From Aspidapion aeneum (lineage: Eukaryota > Arthropoda > Insecta > Coleoptera > Brentidae): a stretch of 64,000 nt of DNA. The position numbers were made by a program, and so were the translations under genes. Where the stretch lies: assembly GCA_963576565.1 (NCBI GenBank), contig OY755040.1, forward strand, positions 24,060,543 to 24,124,542, in the 5' to 3' direction. Below, in pieces: positions 10,590 through 22,756 of this stretch. The notes under the pieces were generated by a model, which worked only from the letters and a program-made list of their open reading frames with translations, was not told the origin of the DNA and did not search any database. The first letter of the stretch is position 1. Each line of letters opens with the position of its first letter.

Positions 10590-11425
10590 TACAGGGTGTC
10601 CCATTTTTGATGATATTAAATGGGAAACTTAGGTATTGTAAAAGATAGAGATGTCCTCGAATTTCGAGACCTAAAAAAATGTGACAAAAGTTTTTTACAG
10701 CCCTTGTAGTTTTGGAGCTACGAAGGAAAATTCAAAAATTTGGAATTTTAAAAATCGGCAATATATTTCTTATTAGTAGAGATATTTCAATTTTGTTAAA
10801 ACTCCTCTGCAGAAAATTGATACTGTAAATAAAATGACGTTGTCAAATTTTGGGTCAGGCGAGTCGGATTCCAGATTTGAGAAAAAAAATTAATAAGTTA
10901 AATACGGTCCTAGATTTTTTTCCAATTTTTCGCTTAACGCATTGGGTCCCCGATTAACCCTTAGTTATAAGAAAAAAAAATATCCAGGTCCGTATATCTT
11001 TCTTTTCTTAATTTTTCTCTAAAATCGCGAATTCGCCTCGACGGACCAAAAATCTACCAACGTCATTTTATTAACAGAATCAACTTTATGTAGAAAAGTT
11101 TTAACAGAATTAAAATATCGGTCCTATATAATAGATTTTTCGGATTTCAAATTTTTGAATTTTTCCTCGTAGCTTTCAAACTACAAGGGCTAGAAAAAAA
11201 AGTTTTGGCATATTTCAGGACAGTAGTGTGAAATCTCCAATCCTCCATCTTTTTACAAGTTTTTATTTAGCTTCAAATGATATGATATGATAATATTAGA
11301 ATGTTAGAAAATTATTTTTTAATTTTTAGTGCATTTTATAAAAGCTTGTGACTTAAAAAAAAATTTTTACCAATTTATTTAATAACTGAGTTTCTTATTC
11401 AATACCATCAAAAACGGACCCGGTA
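10590..11425. mobile_element. Foldback element with TACAGGGTG-type ends
   Basis: The left end TACAGGGTGTCCCATTTTTG pairs with the right end, which read inverted is TACCGGGTCCGTTTTTGATG. Long imperfect arms continue inward, for example 'cccttgtagtttt' at 10702 against 'actacaaggg' at 11181. The centre is near 10930. The right arm is interrupted by about 130 bp (11260-11390) that belongs to another family. No coding frame. The ends resemble those of mariner-like MITEs (inference). Confidence 0.65.
11240..11385 (+). repeat. Repeat family G, inserted fragment
   Basis: Contains 'tttttacaagtttttatttagcttca', also found at 22610, and an end block 'aaagcttgtgactta..accaattta' that matches the ends of the element at 23794-24215. 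It lies inside the right arm of the foldback element. Confidence 0.6.
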
Positions 11426-11429
11426 CACT

Positions 11430-13222
11430 GTGATAATAAATAATAACTCGTGAACTCGATGTTTGATTTTTGAAGTGCAAACTTCTTTAGGAGCGTTTAG
11501 CAGTTTTTGTGGTTACTGAATTGAACTGAGCCGTCAGGCTCGGCTATGTAACGCTCATTCGGGTGATGTCGGCTTGAGTCGAATAACTGAGAGAGGAACA
11601 TTTAGCGAGCTATATGATATATGGTATTATTAATTTCGCCTTGTTGAAGTTTACACTTCTGCCGGGTGGTCTTAAGCACACACAATTTTTTGATCTGATT
11701 TTATCATTGTAACCAATATTGCTACAACATTTTTTGTTTATTTTGCTCTGAAGCTCCAACAAAAATTAACCGAACCTAATATTATTTTAGAGGGTTCTCC
11801 CATTATAACGATTTGTGTAGAGATACGAAGCGGAATAAAGGCATCGATTTTGTATCCAGTAGGCTACGGGAGAGAATAATAGGCGCCCCTGTGTGCTCTA
11901 TTTTCTCCTATTTCCATTCATGCATCCTATCTCATCCCAAAAAAGGAAGTATATGGCAAGATTTGCAGTCACTTTCCATTTCACTTAGATTTTGGTGTAA
12001 AAAAACCTCACGGTGGGTGTTCACATAACATCCTATCTAAAGTCGGTACGTTATAAGAAGTCCGATATAGGATTAAACCTCAAAAAAATGTTATCGCTTT
12101 TTGAACAGTAAGTCAGTTAAGTTAGAATGCCCTCGCTGTACTTGATCGTACCAGACACTGGTTCACTGTATTCGGCATAATATGAGTGGGCTAAATGAGC
12201 GGTCTTAAAACAACATTATTTAAGAATCCTTTTACTCGACATTCAAACTTATCGTAGAGCTTTGAAATTTGGCACACTAATAGGCATCGACAGACTAAAT
12301 CAAAATGGATTCCTGCATTTTTTCGATTTGAGCCCCCCACTCCCCGCTATAGGCATAAATATGTCAAAACAGAAAATTTGACATGGCGTAATTAGTTTAC
12401 ACCTAGAAGACACAATTTTAACGATAATGATTTATAATTATTTTTTTTGCAAGCCCATACAATAGCGCATCCGTCGCCTCGCGATAATTAAAATAAATTG
12501 TCGGCGTCTAAAAATATGACACTTCAAAGTAGCACCACTTTTTGGCAAATTTTTATGGTTTTTTGGCAAAACCTCAAAAAGTACCAAACTAATCTAAAAA
12601 TTTTTTTCTGAGGTTTATAGATCTTGGTAGGTCCTATCGACAAAATAATTATAAATTTTTCATTGTTTCGAGATATAAGCAAATAATTGAAATTTAAAAA
12701 AATGCTGTTTCTGAAAAACGCAGGGACCTATTGCGCGTCAATGTACTAAGTGGGTGACATCTAAAGCCACAAATTAATTATTTTACCGTAGAACTATAGT
12801 TCAGTCAAGGGCTGCCAAGTCACCGGAAGTCGAGCAAAAAAATATTTTCTGAGATATGACCCTTCAAAATTTTACATAAAAAAGGTAATATCTCAAAAAC
12901 GAATGAACCGATTCATATTGGGATTTTGGTTTTCTCAATAAGACCAACTTTGCTATGATTCCCATAGAAAAATTTTTTGTTTTTCCCAACTTTGGAAAAA
13001 TTGGAGTGGGGAGGTACCCTAAAAACTTGATTTAAAAAAAAAGTAAGTCCACTTTTTCGATGTTGGGTATCTTCTTTTTAAAACCTATATCTTGGTTTTT
13101 CTGTAAACCAACTGCGACGGACTACTTGCTCGCACCGTTTATGGTGTCAGGTCATATCGTCAGGTTCCAAAAATATAATTTATTGTTTAACTTAGCGGAC
13201 TTCATACAGCGTACCGACTTTA
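11430..13222. other. Unassigned intergenic DNA
   Basis: About 1.8 kb without a supported gene. It includes a short purine-rich stretch with sentence-like phrases seen in insect repeats (for example 'aatatctcaaaaacgaatgaaccgatt' near 12885), which suggests old transposon sequence, but no boundaries are visible. Confidence 0.4.
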
Positions 13223-13771
13223 TCTATTTAGCCTTCTTCGATCCATCTTTGGATATAGGCCGCCCACAATATCTTCCACTCTTCTCTGTCTGTCGCCGTG
13301 TTTATCCATCTAGCTCCCGCATCTTTTGTTCAAATCGTCCGCCCATCTCATTTGGGGTCTTCCCCTGCTTCATTTATTTTCTCAAGGTCTCCAGATTACA
13401 ATAAATTTGTTTCATTAATCGTCTTTCTGTCTGATCTTACGACTGACTGATGAAATTTTCATTTTGATTTTGCTACTTCTCCTCTGACATCCCTCACCTT
13501 TGTTTTACTTCTTATATCTTATCATTTGTCTTTATATTTTTCTTTGGGCTTTTGTTGCCTTATCAATGTTTGATACATATTAGATACAGGAAGGATACAT
13601 TGGTTATCTCTAAGAGTTAACTCTAAGGGTTATACATTTTTGTTTTGAGGTATTAAAAATAGTTTTTATTTTGTAATATGTAGCTTAATTTACCGAGTGC
13701 TGCCAAGGCCAATCTTACTCGTCTCTTGATTTCAGTCGTTTGGTTTTCTTTTTTTAGTTTAATAATTTGTC

Positions 13772-13811
<40 letters not shown>

Positions 13812-14400
13812 CTCTACTTGTTCTATTTTCTTTTGGTTTATTCTGATCGTGATATCTTCATCTGTGTTTGTTATGATTTTAGTTTTAGTGCAGTTCATGT
13901 TCAGGCCTATATTTTTAGCTGCTGTATCCAGTTCTTCCAGCATTTTTGCCATTTCGTCTTTCTTGTCTGTTATTAAGGTGATATTATCAGCATATCTTAG
14001 GTGGTTCAAGTATTGTTCATTTACTTTGATGTCTATTTCTTCCCAATCTAAGTCTTCAAAAACATCTAGGGCCTGGTTAAATAGTTTAGGGGATATTGTG
14101 TCACCTTGTCTGATACCTCTAATTTTGCGGATTGGCTTGGTTCCTTCGTGGATTTTGATTAATGTTGTTGCTTCGCTATATATATTGGCTATTAAATCTG
14201 TGTATTTGTGATGTATTTGGCTTATAATTAAAGATGCTTTTACTGCCCAGTGCTCAATGATATCGAAAGTTTTTCAAAGTCTATAAACGCAATATATTGT
14301 AGAATATTGTATTCATTGGCTCGTTCTATTAGGATTTTCATGGATAATACGTAGTCAACTGTATTGAAACCTTTTCTGAACTGCTTGTTCTTTTGATTGA
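13223..14400 (-). pseudogene. RTE-like non-LTR retrotransposon remnant
   Basis: Read on the minus strand from 14400 down. First comes GFNTVDYVLSMKILIER (14270-14400), then sequence resembling the reverse transcriptase core, then MNHLRYADNITLITDKKDEM at 13950-14009, where YADN replaces the catalytic YADD. Near 13235-13370 the typical RTE tail can be read across frames: TATDREEWKILWAAYIQRW. A TA microsatellite (13774-13809) now interrupts the frame. Several frame breaks and the missing endonuclease show it is dead. The family also left the fragment at 9709. Confidence 0.8.
13774..13809. repeat. (TA)n microsatellite inside the LINE remnant
   Basis: Thirty-six bases of alternating TA within the reverse transcriptase region. 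Confidence 0.9.
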
Positions 14401-14804
14401 TATCACATAACATTAGTTACAAAAATTTATCTACTGACTCTGATGGTTCAGTGGGCGCATGTCCGTTTTACAAATAGATACAATTCCCATGCCTGCCAGC
14501 ACAAACTCAAACCTACTATTTGTTTGATGATCAATAGAAGGCCGTAGTCACATTAAGCAGATGGTCTCATGTTAAGAGCGTATGTGGCGCTATAGCACGA
14601 TAAAAACTCCTGTAATTGCCAAAGATCATTAGACAAAATTAAATTCTCCTTAAGAAAAAGAAAAGTGCCAACCGTGGGGGTACTTGGCGGACCGGCCCGT
14701 TGAGTCTTCAGTAGTATGAATGTGAGAGGTAATGAGTAGTGACTGTCCCGGTCACCAAATTAGATTATCTTGGTGTCCATAGAATTAAGAAAACACATTT
14801 TTTT
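14401..14804. other. Unassigned intergenic DNA
   Basis: About 0.4 kb between the RTE remnant and a family C fragment; nothing recognised. Confidence 0.45.
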
Positions 14805-14998
14805 CCCTTGAATACAATAGGGTATTGTTTATATAATTTGTTCAGAAATACCTTTCAACCACACAAAAGTTTAAAACATATAATATTTTGGTTTTAAAAT
14901 GGCATCTATATTTAAACCTCCAAACATCACTAAGAGATGTCGAATAAAAACGGCGTAAGTTAGTGTCAGCCCTACGCTATATTTAACATGTGAATCAA
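14805..14998 (+). repeat. Repeat family C, internal fragment
   Basis: Matches the left half of the full copies at 17492 and 18740, including 'tatttaaacctccaaa' and 'atgtcgaataaaaacg'. Both ends are lost. Confidence 0.65.
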
Positions 14999-15737
14999 AT
15001 AATAAAACCTATATATAGTTCAAACTAATTATTTAATATAGTCTTTGCAATACCCCAAGTCCCTTTGCTATCCTTTTTTATTTTTCTGCTATAAAGAAGA
15101 CAGATAATAAAATGAAGATCATTGTTGGCCTCAGATTGCAGTTGGCAGTTGCAAGCCTGTCTATTAAATTTAAAATTGAAAGTAAACAAACAATTTCTAA
15201 CAACTAGTCAAAATATTTTGTCAAGTAGATATATATTTAAAAGTTATTAGTTTATAGTTATTCTCAGAAAAATGGTCAAGAAAATTTGCGGCAAGATAAA
15301 ATGTTCATACGAAATTTTCAGTTCCAGCTGAAAAGCCGAATTTCATCAAAAACTCTCTGATGCCATTCAAAACAACGCCTTTAGAACACTACTTCAAAAA
15401 GTCTGCAAAACTATAGTTTAAAAAGATAAAACCCATTGGCAAAATTACATGATGCATTGCGACAAACTAATTTTGGAAGACTGGGAAAATGAATAAGCAA
15501 TTGATGCTTCTGATGTCGCTCTTTTCGGCATAACTAACAATTGCAGTTTATGAGATGAAGTTTTCTGGATGACGAGAATAACTGATTTTTGCGTAGATAA
15601 TTAAAAATAAGGATAGGGTCATGTAAGCCGTTTTTCCATAGTTCTAACCGTTTTCGAAATATTCCGCCTCGAAATTGGACATTGTCGTTTTTGAACTGGC
15701 AATATTTCAAAAATGGTTAGACTTAGGTATAGGATAT
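14999..15737. other. Unassigned intergenic DNA
   Basis: About 0.7 kb; no gene or clear repeat. Confidence 0.45.
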
Positions 15738-15955
15738 TGTAGAGTCGGGGACTTTTTAAATTGCTGTTGTATTTTTTTTTTCTGTCAAAATTAGTCATTT
15801 AAAGAGACTAAAACAAAAAAAAATCAATATGTATGTATACAGACAGAGGTAAGGTTCACAATTTTTTTGTTTTGGTTTAAACTACTTTTCCGAATTTTAA
15901 ATAGGAATATTTTTTATTTTCGAGGGCGGCGATTTAAAAAGTCCCCGACTCTACA
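15738..15955. mobile_element. 218-bp MITE with 24-29 bp terminal inverted repeats
   Basis: TGTAGAGTCGGGGACTTTTT at the left is repeated in inverse as AAAAAGTCCCCGACTCTACA at the right, without mismatch over 20 bp and continuing imperfectly. No coding capacity. The superfamily cannot be assigned; no clear target duplication is visible. Confidence 0.75.
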
Positions 15956-16862
15956 TGAATTATGTCTAGAATTTTTGGGTTGGGTTGGCCACTGTCACAT
16001 GACACACCATATATTTTTTTAAATGCGCATTTAAAAATACAAATTGATGTCCGAGCGCTTTTCTCAACACGCCCTTATTTATTCGTTATCAAATTTATTC
16101 CATTGGGTTGTTTCGCACTGTATATTGGAGTGTGTGAGTTTCATGCTTTCCAAAAACATTCCATTACCTTGAATTTCTTTGATGCTTTCCCATCATGATC
16201 TTTTTATGGGGTTGGAACAAAAACATGTATACAATACAAAAAATAAAAATGTGAAACAACACACTATACATATTTATTATATACAAAAAAACGGTAAAAA
16301 CTCTATCCTTAGAGTTTGGAATAAATTACCACTAAAATAAAACTCAAATACGGGGGTCTTGGTTAGCAAGGCGGTATTAGAGATAATACTCCAGTAGCGT
16401 CCATAACTCCACACAGAGGAATTAAGTTTAAAAACGGCACAAAATACAAACTGGTTAAAAGTAAAACAAAATAATAATAATAATAAGTAACACAAATATA
16501 ACTACAAAAAATCACAATTATAATTGAAACTCCACAAAACGTTAATTACCAAAATAGAGTTCCAAGTCAGACCTGATCTGATGTGCAGAAATGCAGTACT
16601 CCAGTAGGACCTTAAATTGGATGTAAATGAACCCCCTTTCTTTTGGTAAAAGGAAACTTTGAGGGCCGATAAAAGGTGTTATTCTCTGACGCAGTAACTG
16701 GAAGAAATAATAGAGCTTTCGGTTAGCGTTATATCCATAGAATAATAATGTTTGAATAATAAGATCTTAGAGAATCTCAGAAAAACTTTAGGATGCAGTC
16801 ACCGAAGTTCACAGCTGGACCACAAAGTAACGAATAAAATTAAATAAAACTAAATTAATTTA
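15956..16862. other. Unassigned intergenic DNA
   Basis: About 0.9 kb, A+T-rich; short open frames here resemble nothing I recognise. Confidence 0.4.
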
Positions 16863-17308
16863 TGTTGATTTTACAAACAAAAATGTAAATCACATACAAA
16901 TAATAATTAACAACATTCCCGTACCATATTCAAATCAGGCAAAATATCTCGTTATCACACTTGATGCCAAATTGCGCTGGAAAGCACATGTTAAGAAAAA
17001 AAAAAGAAGAGCTTGAGATAAGGTATAGAAAAATGAACTGGCTAATTGGAAGGAAGTCCAATGAAACAATTCATAATAAGTTACTACTTTATAGACAAAT
17101 ACTAAAACCAGTATGGACTTATGGTACTCAACTATGGGGTTGTGCTAAAGAGAGTAAAATTCTAGTTTTACAAAGATTTCAAAATAAAGTATTAAGAAAT
17201 ATTTTGAATGCCTGGTACGTTCGAAATAGTGACTTTCATCAGAACCTAAAAATCGAAGTTGTAGCAGAGACTAGAAAAAGGTACACAAAAAGCCATGAAG
17301 AACTGTAA
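16863..17308 (+). pseudogene. Jockey-like reverse transcriptase C-terminal remnant
   Basis: Reads INNIPVPYSNQAKYL, then LDAKLRWKAHV, the thumb region typical of jockey-type elements, then (after a frame change within a poly-A run near 17000) KQ-rich sequence, LKPVWTYGTQLWGCAKES and FQNKVLRNILNAWYVRNSD. The poly-A run is a natural place for a slip or an assembly error. The upstream reverse transcriptase and endonuclease are absent. It differs clearly from the remnant at 8321 and the one at 19928, so at least three jockey-like lineages left traces here. Confidence 0.85.
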
Positions 17309-17491
17309 ACTAAATGAATTATATAAAACAAAATTATATAAACACAACACAATTGTGAGTTACAGACGAAATAAAGACGGATAGAACTGTTGAGTGAACC
17401 CTAAGTTTAAATCTAACTTTTCTAGTAAATTAAGTAATAACAAAATTGCTAATTAGTCTTATTGAATAAATTGTAATACAATAAACACAGT
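17309..17491. other. Short unassigned spacer
   Basis: Follows the jockey-like stop; probably part of its 3' end. No poly-A tail was identified. Confidence 0.35.
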
Positions 17492-18326
17492 CACCAGTAT
17501 TTACTAAAGGGTCTACAGTGCTAAGTACTACAATCCTAGGTTTAAAGTCTACATTTTGGTTGAAGGTTCAACTTATTTTTCCCGTGAATGCAATAGTTTT
17601 TAATATTTATATAAATTGTTCATAAATACCTTGGGATATGGGTCATCTTTTTTCGTTGTAACAAAGACATTATTTCCACACAAAGGTTATAAATAAATAA
17701 AAATAATCAAATATTTTGGTTTAACAATGGTAGCCATATTTAAACCTCCAAATGTCACTAGGAAATGTCGAATAAAAACGATGTAAGTCAGTGTCAGCGG
17801 TCCGCTATATTTTACATGTTAATTTTTTAGACAAGTTAGCGACGCCGACGGTTAAACCGATGGTCGATTGCTTAGGGGATGATGATATTGATACGTAATT
17901 ACGTATTTAATACGGTAATGCATCTACAGATATAGTTTTAAGTTATTTATGTATTATTTAGCTTTGAATATTTTTGTATGTATTGTTTTTCGAACTTTAA
18001 ACCACTCAGGGGTGGTACTACAATTTGAGACTATTTTTAACGGGAATCCTACGACTGCACGGACTAAGTTTCCAAAAAATGACATTTGGTTACAAAATTT
18101 GTATGTGGTTTTTCTTTATTTCTAAAGTTAATTTGAATTTATATGAAATTAAACTCACTGAGAAATGCTTACTATCATATTGCACATTAGGGTGAACCAA
18201 ATCTTTGGAGTTATTGGCCCTGTGAGTATTTAAAAAGACACTTAACCGGTCGGTATCAAGTCAATAGACTTGATACTTAAACCCGGTCTACACTGCTAAG
18301 TCTTACGGTCTCAGTAAGTACTGGTG
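17492..18326 (+). mobile_element. Family C element, copy 1 (CACCAGTA ends, 3-bp target duplication)
   Basis: Starts CACCAGTATTTACT and ends AGTAAGTACTGGTG, so the ends are inverted repeats of about 14 bp. It is flanked on both sides by agt, a 3-bp target duplication. It is about 835 bp and has no transposase. It aligns throughout with copy 2. Ends beginning CAC and 3-bp duplications recall CACTA/EnSpm-type transposons; that assignment is inference. A second inverted block, 'ggtatcaagtc..gacttgatac', lies inside the right end. Confidence 0.75.
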
Positions 18327-18341
18327 AGTGTGTTTCATAAA

Positions 18342-18596
18342 TAAAAATAAATGGATCCATGACGGATCTGATACCTTCCTAGATAGGCTTGAAAACAGTT
18401 TTTTGTAAACATCTCAGAAACTAAAGCTCTTACGAAGAAAGAACACAAATTATTGAGCAAAATGTAGTCTACTATAGTCCGAAAACCGCATATTGATACG
18501 ATGCTCCGTTGAAAAGTTTGCACTTTTTAAATTTTTTAATTGTTAAAAATCCGTCAATGGCATTAATGGATTTTTACCAAAATCTAATCAGCTCGG
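18342..18596 (-). repeat. Repeat family B, copy 3 (partial)
   Basis: Contains 'atggatccatgacggatctgat', the shortened CCTTCCTAGATAGG, 'ccgcatattgatacg' and 'aaaatctaatcagctcg'. The half with the core and microsatellite has been replaced by LINE sequence. Confidence 0.7.
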
Positions 18597-18725
18597 TTCA
18601 TACTACGCAGGGTAAACTTTTAACTGAAATTGATGCAGTAATAGAAAGATGCAGGGAATATTTCAAAGATTTGCTGACAACGAACAGCAACGATAGTGTA
18701 GAAACTATAGTGTACCCAGTGGCGC
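18597..18725 (+). pseudogene. RTE-like LINE fragment
   Basis: Reads TTQGKLLTEIDAVIERCREY and then FKDLLTT. This resembles the linker between endonuclease and reverse transcriptase of RTE-like elements ('LLT..EEV..RW.EYF.ELL'). It is joined directly to a truncated family B copy on the left and to family C copy 2 on the right. Confidence 0.55.
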
Positions 18726-18739
18726 ACCTAGGACTCATA

Positions 18740-19634
18740 CACCAGTATTTACTAAAGGGTGCTAAGTGCTAAGTCCTACAATCCTAGGTCTACATTTTGG
18801 TTGAATGTTTAACTCATTTTTCCCGTAAATGCTATAATTTTTAATATTTATATAAATTGTTCATAAATACCTTGCGATATGGCTCATCTGTTTTTGTTGT
18901 TACAAAGACATTATTTTCACACAAAGGTTATAAATAAATAAAAATAATCAAATATTTTGGTTTAATAATGGTAGCCATATTTAAACCTCCAAATGTCATT
19001 AGGAAATATCGAATAAAAACGGTGTAAGTCAGTGTCAGCTGTCCGCTATATTTTACATGTTAATTTTTTAGACAATTTAGTGACGATTAAACCGATGGTC
19101 GATTGTTTTGATGAATGTGTAATTGAAAAGAGATTCTAATACATCTTGTGCTTTTTACAGTATTTAAATATTGATACGTATTTAATACGGTAATGCATCT
19201 ACAGATATAGTTTTAAGTCATTTATGTATTATTTAGCTTTGAATATTTTTGTATATAAGTTTTTTTTTCAATCATGGATTATTTCTCTTTTTTTTTCAAA
19301 TTTTAAACCACCCCTCAGGGGTGGTACTACAATTTGAGACTATTTTGAACGGGATTCCTACGACTGCACGGACTGTTTCCAAAAAATGACATTTGGTTAA
19401 AAAATTTTATGTGGTTTTTCTTTATTTCTAAAGTTAATTTGAATTTATATGAGATGAAACTCACTGAGAAATGCTTACTATTACATTGCACATTAGGGTG
19501 AACCAAATCTTTGCAGTTATTTGACCTGTGAGTATTAAAAAGATACACTTAAACCGGTCGGTATCAAGTCTATAGACTTGATACTTAAACCCGGTCTACA
19601 ATGCTAAGTCTTAAGGTCTTAGTAAATACTGGTG
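18740..19634 (+). mobile_element. Family C element, copy 2
   Basis: Starts CACCAGTATTTACT and ends AGTAAATACTGGTG, flanked by ata on each side (3-bp target duplication). It is about 895 bp, slightly longer than copy 1 because of small insertions, for example near 19110-19160 and 19260-19290. No coding capacity. Confidence 0.75.
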
Positions 19635-19927
19635 ATAATGTCGTGTTTTGTGCTTACTCATCGTTTTATTCATGAAATATGTAAAAATACCCAAAAAATC
19701 CTTACGTTTGTGAGGGGGGGCAATTCCCTTCCCCCCTTGATGCACCCATGGTGTGCCACACAGCAGAACCAAATATTGAACCAATACGTTAAGAAGAGGT
19801 TGTTACTGCAGTTAAATCTCTAAAAGTTTTCAAAATTCCTGGAATGGATAGGCGCATTGATTAAAATGTTTTTTGCTGTTTTAAATTTAGATAAAGGGCA
19901 AGTTGGGTCGCGTAATTTACCAGTACA

Positions 19928-20829
19928 AGGAAGTACATAGAAGCGGTAGCCCTGGACATGTCAAAAGCATTTGACAAAGTCTGGCATAACGGGTTTTTTC
20001 TAAAACTGCGGAATAACGGTGTACCAGTACATATCCTTAAGTTATTACAGTCGTTCCTGGGAGGGAGAACTTTGATGGTAAAATTTCCGCTTAAGGCAAA
20101 TAAGAGCGGGAGTCCCGCAAGGCTCCCCGCTCTCGCCACATTTAATTATATGCGTAGTATTATACCTGTGACACCCCCAAGACTGAAAAACGAAGGTCTA
20201 TGTGTAGGCGGATGACACTTTGACAACGTTAACATCCAACATGTCGTTATAAGGTTCAGAGACACCTCGTAGAAATTGAAACTTGGGCTTAAAGGTGGAA
20301 AATTAAGATCAACCCAGACAAGACTTTACACGGAATGGAGCAATCCGCGAACAAACCTTTCTCTGGGTGGTCGAAGGATAGCCTGGCATAGAAGAAACAT
20401 GAAATACCTGGGGTTAGTTTTCGACGAAAAACTAACATTTCAAAAAGCAGGGGGAGCCCACAGTAGGCTATACCCCTTGTTAAGTGCCAGGAGCACTCTA
20501 CACCGGAGAGTAAAATTACAAATATGGAGGCAAGTTGTTCGCCCCATACTAACATATGCAGCCACATGCTGGAACAAAGTATGCAAAACGCAATTGGGAA
20601 GGCTACAAAGTTTCCAAAACAGAGACAAATAGCGGGAGCCCCTTGGTTTGTGGGTAACGTACAAATCAAAAGGGAACTCAACATTAAGGATATTTCAGAA
20701 ACGATCCAGGAGCAGAAGGATCGTTTCCTGAGACAGGTCGAGGGGCATCAAAACCCCGTGTTACAGGACGCTTTCCTGTACCGGCCCGGAGACAGGCCAG
20801 GGACCTACAAAAGGCCCCTGGATGTCTAA
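19928..20829 (+). pseudogene. Jockey-like reverse transcriptase remnant, higher G+C
   Basis: Opens with KYIEAVALDMSKAFDKVWH, the first catalytic block of jockey-type reverse transcriptases, then LKLLQSFLGGRTLMVKF. After a gap covering the FADD region it continues as MKYLGLVFDEKLTFQK, LQIWRQVVRPILTYAATCW and LGRLQSFQN, then in another frame IAGAPWFVGNVQIKREL. Several frame breaks and an internal deletion of the active site show it is dead. G+C is visibly higher than in the surroundings, in keeping with a distinct, younger or differently biased source. Confidence 0.85.
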
Positions 20830-21770
20830 CAAAGTTGCGCAACTACTCCACATGGAAAAGTACAGACTAGAAATGAAAGAGGTACACACCTATCATGAAC
20901 AAGCGATATATCTTAGCAGTATAGTAGCGTAATTTAAGTCTCGTTCTGAACATTTTGCTTTTGTTTAGTTAATTTAAGATACAATGTTTTTTTGTGTCTG
21001 TGTATGTGTATGTGTTGAAGAAATTATTTTTATTGATATGTATTTTGTTATAAACTTTATTTAGATGCTAGATATTTGGCGATAAGGGTAAAATAATAAG
21101 TTTGTGTCTCTCCATTAAGAGAGTAACATTCTAGTTTTACAGAGATTTCAAATAGTAGGTACAAGTAAATAAAATTAAGTCAGTATTATTTTGCTTAAGA
21201 AGCTCTTTACCATTTTTCAAGACGAGGCGCCACTGGGCTGATCTCTATTTTTTGCGTTCGTTAGCGTAAAAGGTTGTGTTCAATTATATTTTTAATTATA
21301 ATTTTTCCAATAATAAACTCTTAACCTTAAGGAAAAAAAAGCAGTAGGAAAAAGCTTGTATGGAATTAAAGTAGAGCAAACATATATGCTGCTTTAAAAC
21401 AAACTGAACTTTTTTAATTTAATCAAAGGAATAATTTATAGGCTGCTCGTGGCCCCTCGATCGTATCAATTTCAAAATGCGTTTAACTCAATTATTTATT
21501 AATTACTAAAACAATCAATAGGTTTTTGTTTGCAGGAAAATAAATAATACTTGTATGAGTTTGCCGTAGCTTTGACGAATTTGCAATTAAACCAAAACAT
21601 AGCTACGGCAATCTCTTCGTTGATAAATTATGCGTTTTATCTAAAAAAAAGTTATCACATATATAAACATATTTTGGACTTTTAAAATTAGAATAAACCA
21701 GGAATCCAAAAATGTAATAAAATGTTTTTTGCCATTTGTAATGACATTTGACGTATAAATTTAAGGCCAC
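20830..21770. other. Unassigned intergenic DNA
   Basis: About 0.9 kb with nothing recognised. Confidence 0.45.
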
Positions 21771-22016
21771 AAAAAGGAGAAGGCACTAAATACATTGTTA
21801 ACCGGGATGCGTCAAATAAGCTGAGTTTGAGATATGTTAAAGGCTAAACCTTCCTGATATTTTTTCCGAAAAAACATATTTCAGTGGCGCGCATTTAAAT
21901 AAGTATAGCTTGAAAACGAATCCCATGACCCCCCCTCCCCAATTCTTTTTGGAAGAAAATATCAGGCGCATCCCGGTAAACAATGTATTTAGTGCCTCCT
22001 CCTTTAAGTACCTTTA
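21771..22016. repeat. Inverted repeat, 246 bp
   Basis: GGCACTAAATACATTGTTA at 21782 is matched in inverse near 21980-22000, and CCTGATATTTTTTCC near 21853 is matched in inverse at 21950-21965. The arms are about 45 bp plus an inner block. A related phrase 'gttaactgggacgcgct' occurs at 22437. Confidence 0.65.
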
Positions 22017-22639
22017 TTATTGCTGACCTAATGAGGAGGAGAAAACTAAATAAAGTGACGCAAGATACAGGAATTTTGCACCCTCTTCCGTAATCTATTT
22101 TCAAGAAAAAAAAACAGTAAAAATCATTGAGTATAACCACAGAAAATAATTTCTTCGATGGTGTAACGCATGGCTAAGCCCCCGGGAGTGTTTCGTGAAA
22201 CAAAAAATATTTATATAAAAAATGTCTCTCTCTTCTCTCTTTTTCTATAACCCCACAGCAAGCAAAAAATATTTTGGGGTATTTGTTTGTTCCACAAAGA
22301 TTTTTCCTCAAACAAACGACAGTCATTTTGTTAACACATCTTTTAATTTTACTTTTAGTTTTGTACCTTAAAAGCTAACAAAGTTATTTAAAGGAAACTT
22401 TAAAAAATGTCTCATTTATACTCACTTTACGATATCGTTAACTGGGACGCGCTCATAACTTGAACTGCTTATTATTAATTAACACCCCGAGTCAAAATTT
22501 GCATCCAAATTGGTTTATGAATAGTCGTTGCAGCTTCCGGCACTTTCATACAAAGTTGGACCGAGGACCGATCGATGCATGCGGTGATTGCCACTCCAAA
22601 TTTCCTATTTTTACAAGCTTATTTAGCTTCAGATGTTCT

Positions 22640-22756
22640 GTGTAACTATCTAACTAACTATCTTACTAACTATCTAACTAACTATCTAACTAACTATCTA
22701 ACTAACTATCTAACTAACTATCTAACTAACTATCTAACTAACTATCTAACTATCAA
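22640..22756. repeat. Microsatellite of CTAACTAACTAT units
   Basis: Twelve-base units repeated about nine times with little variation. It leads straight into a 129-bp minisatellite. Confidence 0.95.
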
